DNA of 33,106 nt from JAUIEH01 sp964483375. GTDB lineage: Bacteria > Pseudomonadota > Alphaproteobacteria > Caulobacterales > Maricaulaceae. This document shows, one piece after another, positions 1-7,404 of the stretch; position 1 is the stretch's first letter, and each line of letters starts with the position of its first letter. The notes beneath the pieces were generated by a model that ran no database searches, was not told the origin of the DNA, and worked only from the letters and a program-made list of their open reading frames with translations. Position numbers and translations under genes: made by a program. The stretch covers positions 1 through 33,106 of the forward strand of contig CAZABJ010000029.1 of the NCBI GenBank assembly GCA_964483375.1, in the 5' to 3' direction.

Positions 1-1565
1 AGCGTGCGGATATGGGCGCCGTCCACGTCCGCGTCGGTCATGATGATGATCTTGTGGTAGCGCAGCTTGTCGAGATCCATCTCGTCTCGGCCGATGCCGG
101 CGCCAAGCGCGGTGATCAGCGTGCCGATATGCTCTGAGGAAAGCATTTTATCGAAGCGCGCCCGCTCGACGTTCAGCAGCTTGCCCCGCAGCGGAAGAAT
201 GGCCTGGAACACGCGATCCCGGCCCTGCTTGGCGGTGCCGCCCGCGGAGTCCCCCTCGACCAAAAACAACTCGGACTTCGCTGGGTCTTTTTCCTGACAG
301 TCAGCGAGTTTGCCAGGCAGGTTGGCCACGTCGAGAGCGGTTTTCCGCCGGGTGAGATCGCGCGCCTTGCGCGCCGCCTCCCGCGCGGCCGCCGCTTCGA
401 TGGTCTTCTGCACGATGAGCTTGGCGGGACCGGGGTTCTCCTCGAACCAGGTCGCGAGCGTCTCGCTCATCACGTTTTCGACCACCGGCCGAACCTCTGA
501 AGAGACGAGTTTCTCCTTGGTTTGGCTGGAGAATTTCGGGTCGGGCACTTTGACCGACAAAACCGCGGTGAGCCCCTCTCGCGCGTCATCCCCCGTGATC
601 GTCACCTTTTCCTTTTTCGCCGCCCCGGAGCTTTCGGCGTAGCGCGTGACCACCCGCGTCAACGCAGCGCGGAACCCGGCCAAATGCGTGCCGCCGTCGC
701 GTTGCGGGATGTTATTGGTGAAGCACAGAACGTTCTCGTGATAGCTGTCGTTCCATTCGAGCGCGCATTCCACGCTTACCCCGTCCCGCTCGCCCGACAG
801 CGTCACGGGATCTGGAATAAGCGCGTTCTTGGTTCGGTCGAGATGTTTGACGAAGGCCGCAACGCCGCCCTCATACGCCATGTGGGTCTCAACCGGCTCC
901 GCGCCGCGCTCATCGATCAAAGTGATGGCGACGCCGGAATTGAGGAACGCCAATTCGCGCAAACGATGCTCAAGCCGCGCGCGATCAAACTCCACCTGAG
1001 AGAAAACGTCGGTTGAGGGTAGAAACCGCACCATCGTACCGCGCTGGCCGCCCGCTTCTCCGGTGACTTTCAAGTCCTCGCCGTTTTCCGGCTCGCCGTC
1101 GCGGAACCGCATCGCGTGGGTTTTGCCGTCCCGCCAAACGGTGAGGTCAAGCCATGAGGACAAGGCGTTGACCACCGAAACCCCGACGCCGTGGAGACCG
1201 CCGGACACCTTGTAAGAATTCTGGTCGAATTTTCCCCCAGCATGGAGCTGGGTCATGATCACCTGGGCGGCGGACACGCCTTCTTCGGCGTGGATCTCCA
1301 CGGGAACGCCGCGCCCATCGTCGGCGACACTGGCTGAGCCGTCGGCGTGCAGCCGCACGGTCACCGCAGAGCAATACCCCGCCAACGCCTCGTCAATTGC
1401 GTTGTCGACGACTTCGTAGACCATGTGGTGGAGACCCGACCCGTCGTCGGTGTCTCCGATATACATGCCAGGGCGTTTTCTGACCGCCTCAAGACCGCGC
1501 AGCACCTTGATGGAATCCGCGCCGTAGTCGTCGCCCCCAGCGACGTGATTCGTCATGTCTGTCAT
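1..1565 (-). CDS. gyrB: DNA gyrase subunit B (3' end outside window)
   Basis: ATPase subunit of DNA gyrase, which with GyrA introduces negative supercoils. The 521 codons visible cover the GHKL ATPase domain (EVVDNAIDE at about 51-59, with the Mg-coordinating Asn55), the transducer domain, and the start of the TOPRIM domain (EGDSAGG at 437-443, DADVDG at 511-516). The stretch QGRDRVFQAILPLRGKLLNVERA and the following ML-SSEHIGTLITALG segment fit GyrB better than its paralogue ParE. The ATG at 1565 is chosen; a second in-frame ATG lies at 1556. No strong Shine-Dalgarno precedes either. The C-terminal TOPRIM remainder and GyrA-binding tail run off the left edge. It is divergent from the toxin-antitoxin pair on the right. 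Seen: motifs and an uninterrupted frame. Very sure of family. Confidence 0.97.
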   Translation of the reverse strand, partial: MTDMTNHVAGGDDYGADSIKVLRGLEAVRKRPGMYIGDTDDGSGLHHMVYEVVDNAIDEALAGYCSAVTVRLHADGSASVADDGRGVPVEIHAEEGVSAAQVIMTQLHAGGKFDQNSYKVSGGLHGVGVSVVNALSSWLDLTVWRDGKTHAMRFRDGEPENGEDLKVTGEAGGQRGTMVRFLPSTDVFSQVEFDRARLEHRLRELAFLNSGVAITLIDERGAEPVETHMAYEGGVAAFVKHLDRTKNALIPDPVTLSGERDGVSVECALEWNDSYHENVLCFTNNIPQRDGGTHLAGFRAALTRVVTRYAESSGAAKKEKVTITGDDAREGLTAVLSVKVPDPKFSSQTKEKLVSSEVRPVVENVMSETLATWFEENPGPAKLIVQKTIEAAAAREAARKARDLTRRKTALDVANLPGKLADCQEKDPAKSELFLVEGDSAGGTAKQGRDRVFQAILPLRGKLLNVERARFDKMLSSEHIGTLITALGAGIGRDEMDLDKLRYHKIIIMTDADVDGAHIRT

Positions 1566-1578
1566 GGCGTTAGTTTAC

Positions 1579-1592
1579 CGCGCCCGGGCGCG
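1579..1592. promoter_or_regulatory. 14-bp perfect palindrome in the gyrB/antitoxin intergenic region
   Basis: A perfect palindrome CGCGCCCGGGCGCG lies 13 bases upstream of the gyrB ATG (minus strand) and about 165 bases upstream of the antitoxin ATG. It could be a protein-binding site or a 5'-leader hairpin of gyrB. GC-rich palindromes are not rare in DNA of this composition, so function is inference only. Confidence 0.25.
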
Positions 1593-1756
1593 CGCCACCA
1601 ACAAAGATGCGCGTTTATGCGGAAGATTTCTGCGTTTTCCTGACATTGTCGGCGTTTGTCCGCATCGGGCCCCGGACGGCGCTTCGCCGCGCGATTGCCG
1701 CTTGCGGCTCGTCGCCGCGGCGCCTAAACCAGCGGCACAACCATAAGGGGCGGAAT

Positions 1757-2008
1757 ATGTCCGACAAGGCCGACGAAAAGGTCGTGGAAACTAAGAAACT
1801 TCGCAAAACAGGCAATTCCTCCGGCGTCACGCTGTCACGCAAAGTGCTGGCGGCGGCGGGGTTCGCGGCAGGCGAGGACGTCACCGTCACCGCGACGCCC
1901 GGCAAAATCATAGTGTCACAAGCCGGCGGTATTTATGCGCGCACGCGCGCGGCGGGCCGGGCGTGTCTGGAGCAATACCGATACGCCTTGGAGGTTTTGG
2001 GGTCATGA
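1757..2008 (+). CDS. AbrB/MazE/SpoVT-type antitoxin of a Doc-family toxin
   Basis: An 83-residue protein. Its residues 14-60 form a swapped-hairpin AbrB/MazE DNA-binding domain: KKLRKTGNSSGVTLSRKVL, then a GF-x-GEDV turn and a second strand pair. The C-terminal tail after about residue 60 (Arg/Ala-rich, then EQYRYALEVL) is the likely toxin-neutralising segment. The ATG at 1757 is preceded by AAGGGGCGG at 1745-1753; the frame stays open upstream but has no such site. The stop overlaps the toxin start (ATGA at 2005-2008), so the two are translationally coupled. Known for the family: antitoxin plus operator binding and autorepression. Inferred: that it neutralises the next gene. MazE-fold antitoxins paired with Doc toxins are known alternatives to the Phd antitoxin of phage P1. 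Confidence 0.85.
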   Translation: MSDKADEKVVETKKLRKTGNSSGVTLSRKVLAAAGFAAGEDVTVTATPGKIIVSQAGGIYARTRAAGRACLEQYRYALEVLGS

Positions 2009-2412
2009 GCGAAGGCGAGCTGCCGCACTACGAATCTCTCGTTGAAGCCATTCGTGACATTCTTCACGAAACCACCGCCACAAAGCTCGCTTTTCGCGAC
2101 GAGGGGTTGTTCGACAGCGCCTTCAATCGTCCGCGCAATCTCATCGCCTATTCCGACGCGTCGCCGACCGCAGAAGCGTTGGCGGCGTCCTTGGCCTTCG
2201 GCATGGCCACCAACCACCCGCTGATTGACGGCAACAAGCGGGCGGGCGCGATTTCGCTGATCATCACGCTGTTCTTGAACGGCCGGCGGCTGGACGTGTC
2301 GCAGCAGGAGCTGATCCGCATGTTCCTCGCGGTGGCCTCCGGGCAAGCCGGCGAAGAAGAACTTCGCCAATGGGCGCAGGAGAATTCCGTCGAAGACGAA
2401 CGCTTCACCTAG
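2005..2412 (+). CDS. doc: Doc/Fic-fold death-on-curing family toxin
   Basis: A 135-residue protein of Doc size (P1 Doc is 126 residues). The Fic-fold signature HPLIDGNKR is at residues 71-79, with the catalytic His71 and the Doc-like NKR ending rather than the GNGR of AMP-transferring Fic proteins. Upstream helices SAFNRPRNLIAYSD and PTAEALAASLAFGM are typical of the family. P1 Doc phosphorylates and inactivates EF-Tu; other Fic toxins AMPylate GyrB/ParE. The NKR form suggests the Doc-type activity, but the target cannot be read from sequence. The start ATG at 2005 overlaps the antitoxin stop. The gene looks intact with its catalytic residue. It ends 15 bases before the convergent AraC gene. 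Confidence 0.9.
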   Translation: MSEGELPHYESLVEAIRDILHETTATKLAFRDEGLFDSAFNRPRNLIAYSDASPTAEALAASLAFGMATNHPLIDGNKRAGAISLIITLFLNGRRLDVSQQELIRMFLAVASGQAGEEELRQWAQENSVEDERFT

Positions 2413-2427
2413 GGCCGGTCCGCCGCC

Positions 2428-3510
2428 TTACTCCGCAGCGAGCCGCCCCTGACCCTTTTCGGCGCGATAAGCCGTCGGCGTCTTGCCTGTTTGGGCCTTG
2501 AACGCACGATTAAAGGGGCCGATGGATCCAAAGCCGCAATCCATCGCGATCCAGAGCACCGCACGGTGAGCAAAGACTGGGTCGGCGAGCATTCGGGCCG
2601 CGCGCGCCACCCGCAACTGATTGATAAGTTGATTGAAATTGGGATAGCCCAACACGCCGGTGACGCATTGGGTGACTTTGTAGTCGGCCTCCCCCAAAAG
2701 CCGCGCCACATCCGCAACTTTGAGGTTAGGCGTCGTAAAAACCGCTTCGTCCTCAAGCGCCGCCATCACCTTGCGCGCTAGGGCTTTGTCCTGGGATGTC
2801 GCTGCGGCGCGGGGCGCCGCCTTTTTCAATGCCGACGCGGTTCGCGGCAAGGGATTGGCGAGGCGAAACCGAACCGCAAGCCAGGCCATCGACAAGGCCA
2901 CGACCGCGCAGGCGACGTCGATGGTCTCGCCCCATCTGTGCGCGAAACTGCCCGGCTCCGCGCTGTCGACCCATAAGACGGCGAAGGCCAACAGGCCGCC
3001 ATAGCCGGTCATGACCGCCAAGCGAAACGCGCGTTCCTTGCGTTGACGGTGTTCGCCGAAGCCGTCGACCGCCTCAAACAAAGTCAGCAGCAAGACCGTC
3101 GAGCTCGTCATCACGCTTATGTTGCCAAGCATGCGCAGCGCAGAGCCCTCCGCCCACTCAGGCGGCAAGACCGTTCGTATGGCGCAAACGACGAAAAGAA
3201 CCCCGACCACGACAAGCGGCCAACGGCCCATCGCCTCGATCGGCCGAAACAGCGACCGCGTGAAGAGCCACGCCCATCCGCATGTCGCGGCGCCGACAAG
3301 GGCGAATATGATCTCCAGCGGGCCGAGCCGGTCGCCCAGCGTCCCGCTGAGGATGAACGAGGAGATCGAAACCGCGAACACGGTCCAATAGAAATTCGGC
3401 GTCGGTCTCAGCCTGCGGAACCAATCGATCGTCGCGTCGGCTCGCTCGCGCAGGGCGAGTTGGGCGGGAGCGAATTGAAGGGCGTGTCTCGCGGTCACGA
3501 TCCGATGCAC
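2428..3510 (-). CDS. Membrane-anchored AraC-family transcriptional regulator
   Basis: 360 residues. The N-terminal two thirds are hydrophobic, with about six predicted membrane segments between residues 40 and 215 (e.g. FYWTVFAVSISSFIL, LGPLEIIFALVGAATCGWAW, WPLVVVGVLFVVCAI). The C-terminal about 100 residues form the double helix-turn-helix of AraC proteins: LKVADVARLLGEADYKVTQCV, then LWIAMDCGFGSIGPFNRAFKAQTG-TP-AYR. The start is a GTG at 3510; there is no ATG nearby, and GAGG directly abuts it, so another start such as the GTG at 3498 is possible. It is divergent from the DUF2306 gene at 3687, which it may control. The signal it senses is unknown. Confidence 0.85.
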   Translation of the reverse strand: MHRIVTARHALQFAPAQLALRERADATIDWFRRLRPTPNFYWTVFAVSISSFILSGTLGDRLGPLEIIFALVGAATCGWAWLFTRSLFRPIEAMGRWPLVVVGVLFVVCAIRTVLPPEWAEGSALRMLGNISVMTSSTVLLLTLFEAVDGFGEHRQRKERAFRLAVMTGYGGLLAFAVLWVDSAEPGSFAHRWGETIDVACAVVALSMAWLAVRFRLANPLPRTASALKKAAPRAAATSQDKALARKVMAALEDEAVFTTPNLKVADVARLLGEADYKVTQCVTGVLGYPNFNQLINQLRVARAARMLADPVFAHRAVLWIAMDCGFGSIGPFNRAFKAQTGKTPTAYRAEKGQGRLAAE

Positions 3511-3641
3511 CTCAGAGAATTATGCGACCACCTTAGCGCGCTCGGCTCGCAAGAACGACGCCGTTCTCAGCAGAAAAATCGCTCGCCGATTTCCAAAACG
3601 GCGAGAACCGGCCTGCGGCGCTTGCGATTCGGTGTGGTGAA

Positions 3642-3662
3642 ACGGCGCCGTTCCGGCGCCGT
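3642..3662. promoter_or_regulatory. Inverted repeat between divergent AraC and DUF2306 genes
   Basis: 8-bp perfect arms ACGGCGCC (3642-3649) and GGCGCCGT (3655-3662) separated by 5 bases, ending 24 bases before the DUF2306 start codon. The position suits an operator in a divergent promoter region or a leader hairpin. Function is inferred from position only. Confidence 0.3.
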
Positions 3663-3686
3663 CGCCGCTGGAGGCCATTCCGCGTC

Positions 3687-4508
3687 ATGTCGAGCATCGC
3701 TGCGTCCCCCGCCTCGTCCGCCCCCTGGGCCGACCGCTTTTTGAGCGCCACGGGCGTTATCTGGTTTTGCGTCGCTGCAGTCGGTCAGTTGGCGTTCATC
3801 TATTTCATCCTCGCCTTTTACGGCACGCGGACAGCGACGGGGAATCTCGAGGGCTGGAACGACAAGCCGCTCATCGACGGCCATATCGAAGGCGACGCTC
3901 TGGGCAATGTCATGTTCGCCGTGCATGCGCTGTTCGCCGCGGTCATCACCTTGGGCGGGCTCATGCAGCTGGTCCCGCAGCTCCGGTCGCGCGCGCCGGG
4001 TCTACACCGCTGGACGGGCCGGACGTTCATTGTGATCGCCTTCGTGATGGCGCTCGGCGGCCTATGGCTCGTTTGGGGGCGCGGAACCTATTTGTCGGTG
4101 ATCTCCGGCCTCGCCATCACGGGGAACGCCGTCGCCATCCTTGTTTTCGCGACGCTCGCCTGGCGGTTCGCCGTGGCGCGCCGCATCGACACGCACCGGC
4201 GTTGGGCGATGCGCACCTTCATGGTCGTGAACGGCGTTTGGTTTCTGCGCGTTGGGCTGATGGCCTGGGTGATCCTCAACCAGGGACCGGTCGGCATGAA
4301 CCAGACCCTGTCCGGTCCTGTGGACATCGCGCTGGTGTTCGGCTGCTACCTCATCCCCCTCGCCGCGTTGGAATTGTATTTCGCCGCACAGCGAAGCCCG
4401 CGGGCCTGGATGAAAGCGGCCGTCGGCGGGATGGTGCTCGGCCTCACCGGGATTACTGCGATCGGCGTGTTCGGCACGGTCGCGCTTATGTGGGGGCCCT
4501 ACTTCTAA
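3687..4508 (+). CDS. DUF2306 family integral membrane protein
   Basis: 273 residues with about seven hydrophobic segments. Family features: HALFAAVITLGGLMQL-PQLR followed by HRWTGR (about 102-111), then THRRWAMRTFMV (about 171-182), matching the DUF2306 pattern of membrane proteins whose conserved His/Arg residues face a shared pocket. The biochemical role of the family is not established. The start ATG at 3687 has only weak ribosome-binding complementarity. It is transcribed divergently from the membrane AraC regulator, an arrangement that often means regulation by that neighbour (inference). No truncation or frameshift is seen. Confidence 0.8.
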   Translation: MSSIAASPASSAPWADRFLSATGVIWFCVAAVGQLAFIYFILAFYGTRTATGNLEGWNDKPLIDGHIEGDALGNVMFAVHALFAAVITLGGLMQLVPQLRSRAPGLHRWTGRTFIVIAFVMALGGLWLVWGRGTYLSVISGLAITGNAVAILVFATLAWRFAVARRIDTHRRWAMRTFMVVNGVWFLRVGLMAWVILNQGPVGMNQTLSGPVDIALVFGCYLIPLAALELYFAAQRSPRAWMKAAVGGMVLGLTGITAIGVFGTVALMWGPYF

Positions 4509-4521
4509 CCCCCGCGCTGGG

Positions 4522-4565
4522 AAAAAGCCGACGCCGTGCGCGGGGCTGAGCCGCGCACGCCGTCG
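4522..4565 (-). terminator. Rho-independent terminator of the NTF2-like gene
   Basis: Arms CGACG-C-CGTGCGCGG (4529-4543) and CCGCGCACG-C-CGTCG (4551-4565) pair at 14 of 15 positions around a 7-base loop. Read on the minus strand, the stem is followed by CTTTTT (4527-4522). It sits just after the minus-strand stop at 4574 and in the convergent gap with the DUF2306 gene. The T-tract exists on the minus side only. Confidence 0.85.
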
Positions 4566-4573
4566 CCGCGATC

Positions 4574-5098
4574 TCACCGTCGCGCGTCGAAGATCGCCGC
4601 ATGGACGATCAGCCAGCGCTCGGCCTGGTTCTCGAGAACCAAATGGATGTGGGTGCGGCGGCTGTCCTCGGCCGACGTGCGGGATGCGCCGCGCTCACTC
4701 TCGGTGAAGGCGTGAAGAACCGCGACGTCGTCGCCCAAGTAGCGCGCCGACAATAGCGTCATGCCCTCCGCCTCGCCTTGGGCGATCGCTGGGGGAACGG
4801 CGGTGAACACCCGCTCGCCGAGAAAGGCTTCAAGCGACTCGGCGGTTCGGATGGTGCGCGCGAAGGCGTTGATCCACTCGACATCGGGCGCGTGCAACGC
4901 CATAGCGGCCTCTAGGTCTTGAGCACCCCAAGCCGCGCGAAACGCCTCGAACGTCGCCATCACATCGGCGGCTTGGTCCGCGCTCGCCGGCTCGCCGAAA
5001 ACGGCGAAGTCCGGAACGTTCCAGCGCTCCTGCGCGCCGGCGACGCCAGGCATGGCGAAAATCGCAGCGGTCACGAATGAGATGATGAGTTTTGGCAT
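4574..5098 (-). CDS. Secreted NTF2-like (SnoaL/DUF4440-type) protein
   Basis: 174 residues. A signal peptide (MPKLIISFVTAAIFAMPGVAGA, cleavage near 22) sends it to the periplasm. The mature part has the NTF2-like cone fold pattern: helix VMATFEAFRAAWGAQDLEAAMALHAPDVEWINAF, then alternating strands ending in HIHLVLENQAERWLIVHAAIFDAR. This arrangement is that of the SgcJ/EcaC-DUF4440 group, often small-ligand binding or isomerase-like, but no catalytic residue can be assigned. The ATG at 5098 has an excellent AGGAGG site about 8 bases upstream. Its gene is divergent from the LytTR gene (95 bases between starts) and ends in a strong hairpin. Confidence 0.8.
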   Translation of the reverse strand: MPKLIISFVTAAIFAMPGVAGAQERWNVPDFAVFGEPASADQAADVMATFEAFRAAWGAQDLEAAMALHAPDVEWINAFARTIRTAESLEAFLGERVFTAVPPAIAQGEAEGMTLLSARYLGDDVAVLHAFTESERGASRTSAEDSRRTHIHLVLENQAERWLIVHAAIFDARR

Positions 5099-5193
5099 TC
5101 AGTCCTCCTGGCTCGGCGGCCCTGGCGGGTGGGCCGGGCTGCGACTTCGGCCTATCCTGAGCCCGAGCCCGGTCGAGAGGGGTACGTCGCGAA

Positions 5194-5991
5194 ATGTCGG
5201 AAAAGGTCGCGGATCGTCATGTCAGCGACGCGATTGCGCGAACTGTCGCACGCCTGTCCGACGGTGTCGGACAGGCGCCGTTCATCCTGGGATACGGCCT
5301 CGCCGTTTTGGGGCTCGCCGCGCTCTACGCCCATGCCGGCGCCTACGACACGGACATTCTGGGCGCGGCGCACCGCGTCGGCCTATGGTTGACGGTTCAC
5401 GCTCTGGGCGTGTCGCAAACCGTCATTGCGTTTCGCTTGCTGGGGCGGCTTCCGGTTTTGGCGCGCGCCGCAGTGGCGGTGTTCCTCGCCTGCGCGCTCA
5501 TGACGCTGCAAATCCACGCGCTGAAATTCACCCCGCTGATCCCGCATGCGCCTGATCCGCTGTTGGCGTTTTTCTTTTTCATCCTCCAGGGCGCAGCGCC
5601 GATCAGCGCAGGCGTTGCGGCGGTCGAAGCTTGGCGGGCGCGTTCCGCCCAGAGGTCGGGACGAGAGCGGAAAGAACGCGACGAGGCTCTCAGCGCGCAA
5701 GCCGCTTGGCCGGCGGAACAGACCGCATGGGTCAAGGCCAGCGACCACTATCTCGAAGTGCGGTTGACGACGGGCCGCACGCTGTTCGTGCGCGGCCGCA
5801 TGCGTGACGCGGTGCGCAAACTCGCCGCGGTCGACGGGCTGCAGGTTCACCGCTCTTGGTGGGTCGCTCGGGCTAGCGTCCTGCGGGCGGAGACGCGCGG
5901 ACGCGATCGCATCTTGCATCTTAAAGACGGCGCAATCGCACCGGTCGGGCGGTCTCGCGCGCCCATCCTCAAAGACGCTGGCTGGCTTTAG
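5194..5991 (+). CDS. Membrane-anchored LytTR-family DNA-binding regulator
   Basis: 265 residues. The N-terminal half has four predicted membrane spans (about 30-50, 62-82, 87-107, 122-142). A charged linker (ARSAQRSGRERKERDE) leads to a C-terminal LytTR domain, about 168-262: WVKASDHYLEVRLTTGRTLFVRGRMRDAV, then LQVHRSWWVAR and APVGRSRAPIL. LytTR proteins bind DNA through beta-strand loops. Here there is no receiver domain, so signal reception is presumably by the membrane part. The start at 5194 follows a GAGAGGGG site. A perfect hairpin lies in codons 20-28 (5251-5277). The TAG stop is the last resolved triplet before the N gap, so the downstream context is unknown. Confidence 0.88.
   Translation: MSEKVADRHVSDAIARTVARLSDGVGQAPFILGYGLAVLGLAALYAHAGAYDTDILGAAHRVGLWLTVHALGVSQTVIAFRLLGRLPVLARAAVAVFLACALMTLQIHALKFTPLIPHAPDPLLAFFFFILQGAAPISAGVAAVEAWRARSAQRSGRERKERDEALSAQAAWPAEQTAWVKASDHYLEVRLTTGRTLFVRGRMRDAVRKLAAVDGLQVHRSWWVARASVLRAETRGRDRILHLKDGAIAPVGRSRAPILKDAGWL
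5251..5277. repeat. Perfect 12-bp inverted repeat inside the LytTR gene
   Basis: Arms CGCCTGTCCGAC (5251-5262) and GTCGGACAGGCG (5266-5277) around a 3-base loop form a very stable hairpin beginning 57 bases after the LytTR start codon. It lies wholly within coding sequence (RLSDGVGQA region). There is no following T-tract, so it is not a canonical terminator. Confidence 0.6.
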
Positions 5992-6091
5992 NNNNNNNNN
6001 NNNNNNNNNNNNNNNNNNNNNNNNNNNNNNNNNNNNNNNNNNNNNNNNNNNNNNNNNNNNNNNNNNNNNNNNNNNNNNNNNNNNNNNNNNN
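5992..6091. other. Assembly gap (100 Ns)
   Basis: Exactly 100 N characters, the customary placeholder for a scaffold join of unknown length. It removes the 5' end of the sspB gene and everything between it and the LytTR gene. Any reading frame spanning it is meaningless. Confidence 0.99.
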
Positions 6092-6489
6092 AGGGCGCCG
6101 CGGCGGCGTTCGACTACGGCCCGCTGTTGCGGGAGCGCACGCCAAAGCATGTGGGCGCGATCATGGAGCAGGTCGCGCGTGACGGGCGCGGCGGTCACCG
6201 CTTCACGCTCACCTATTGCACCGCCGCGCCCGGCGTGGTCCTGCCGCAGCGGATCCGCGAGGCCTATCCCTCTGAAATCACGATCGTTCTGGAGTGGGAA
6301 TTTTGGAACCTCCAGCGCATCGAAAATGAGATCCATGTCACGGTCGGGTTCGGCGGGATCCGAGAGCGCATTGTTATCCCGTTGGAGGCGTTGACGCATT
6401 TCGCCGATCCCAGCGTCGAGGTGGCGGTGTGGTTTCGAACCGGCGACACGAGCGACGCGCGCTGCGCCGGCATGGCCGACACGGCATAG
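6092..6489 (+). CDS. sspB: SspB family ClpXP adaptor (5' end lost in gap)
   Basis: The visible 131 codons start at 6094, in frame, with FDYGPLLRERTPKHVGAIME and continue to the stop at 6489. The core HRFTLTYCTAAPGVVLPQRIREAYPSEITIVLEWEFWNL, then HVTVGFGGIRERIVIPLEALTHFADPSVEVAVWF, is the alphaproteobacterial SspB fold. SspB delivers ssrA-tagged and other proteins to the ClpXP protease. The N-terminus and true start are in the N gap; a TTG at 6127 in this frame is internal, since family residues precede it. The protein ends soon after the core, with only about 17 residues of tail, so the usual C-terminal ClpX-binding tail is short or atypical here. Confidence 0.85.
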
Positions 6490-6500
6490 CCGGCGCGGCC

Positions 6501-7367
6501 CTATTGCGGCCTGAGGCCTGTCCCGGCGAGCCCCCACACGACCATCGCCCCGCCGAACGCCACCGCAACCGCCCCGAAGGCGCGCCTGGGCCCCACCCGC
6601 TCGCGCAGGATGAACGCCGCAATGAGCGCGCCGAAGACCACGCTGGTTTCCCTCAGCGCGGAGACCCCGCCGGCCGGCAAGGCGCGGAGGGCGAGAAATG
6701 CAGTGGAATAGGTCGCCAAGGACGCCAAGCCGGCGGGCACGCCGATGCGCCATTCCCGCAACAGCCCCGCGACCAGCCCGCCCCCCCGCCGCGCGAGCGT
6801 CACCGCCAAGATGCCCAACCCATCGACGATGAAGAACCAGACGATGAACGAAACCGCCTGGTCGGCGACGCGGACGCCCTGGGCGTCGACCAGGGTGTAG
6901 GTGACGGTGAACGCGCCGGCCAAAAGCGCCCAGAGATGGGCCCGCAGCCGCGCATGGGGGTCAAGGGCGATGGACATCAAACCTGCGGCGACCACCGTTG
7001 CGCCGGCTAGCGCAAGCGCGGTCAGCGAATCACCGAGGAAAACCAGGCTCAACCCGGCTACGCCCAGCGGCGCGACGCCGCGCGCCATGGGATAGGCGAG
7101 CGAAAAATCGGCCGCGTCATAGGCGCGGATCAGCACAAGCTGATAGGTCACATGCAGGAGGCCGGACGCTATCAACCACGGCCAGACATCCGCCTCCGGC
7201 CAGATTCGAAAAATCACAGCCGCCGGCGCCATGACCGCCAAACCCGTCGCCCCGATCAGCGCGCGAACGATGAGCTTGTCCCGCCCGCTCTTCAGCAGGG
7301 CGTGGGCGACGGCTTGGGTGAACGCCGAGACGAGCGCGAAAACGACGCCGAAGCCGATCAGGGACAC
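6501..7367 (-). CDS. DMT/EamA family transporter
   Basis: 288 residues with ten hydrophobic segments in two EamA repeats, the drug/metabolite transporter layout. Typical signatures: AFTQAVAHALLKSG in span 1, YDAADFSLAYPMARGVAPL after span 3-4, and the second-half equivalent LRETSVVFGALIAAFILRERVG. Substrate cannot be told. The start is a GTG at 7367. It is convergent with sspB, the stops being 11 bases apart, and lies 37 bases downstream of the WD40 gene on the same strand, so those two may be co-transcribed. Confidence 0.88.
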   Translation of the reverse strand: MSLIGFGVVFALVSAFTQAVAHALLKSGRDKLIVRALIGATGLAVMAPAAVIFRIWPEADVWPWLIASGLLHVTYQLVLIRAYDAADFSLAYPMARGVAPLGVAGLSLVFLGDSLTALALAGATVVAAGLMSIALDPHARLRAHLWALLAGAFTVTYTLVDAQGVRVADQAVSFIVWFFIVDGLGILAVTLARRGGGLVAGLLREWRIGVPAGLASLATYSTAFLALRALPAGGVSALRETSVVFGALIAAFILRERVGPRRAFGAVAVAFGGAMVVWGLAGTGLRPQ

Positions 7368-7404
7368 AGGATCGCCTCGTCGGCGGCGAGCGGTCTCAGC
7401 GCGC

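Noticed and set aside
3767..4549. 260-codon plus-strand frame inside the DUF2306 gene
   Set aside because: His/Arg-rich composition with no hydrophobic pattern; it is a shifted-frame shadow of a membrane protein gene.
5383..6753. Minus-strand frame of 456 codons crossing the N gap
   Set aside because: It runs through the 100 Ns and opposes the LytTR, sspB and transporter genes; meaningless.
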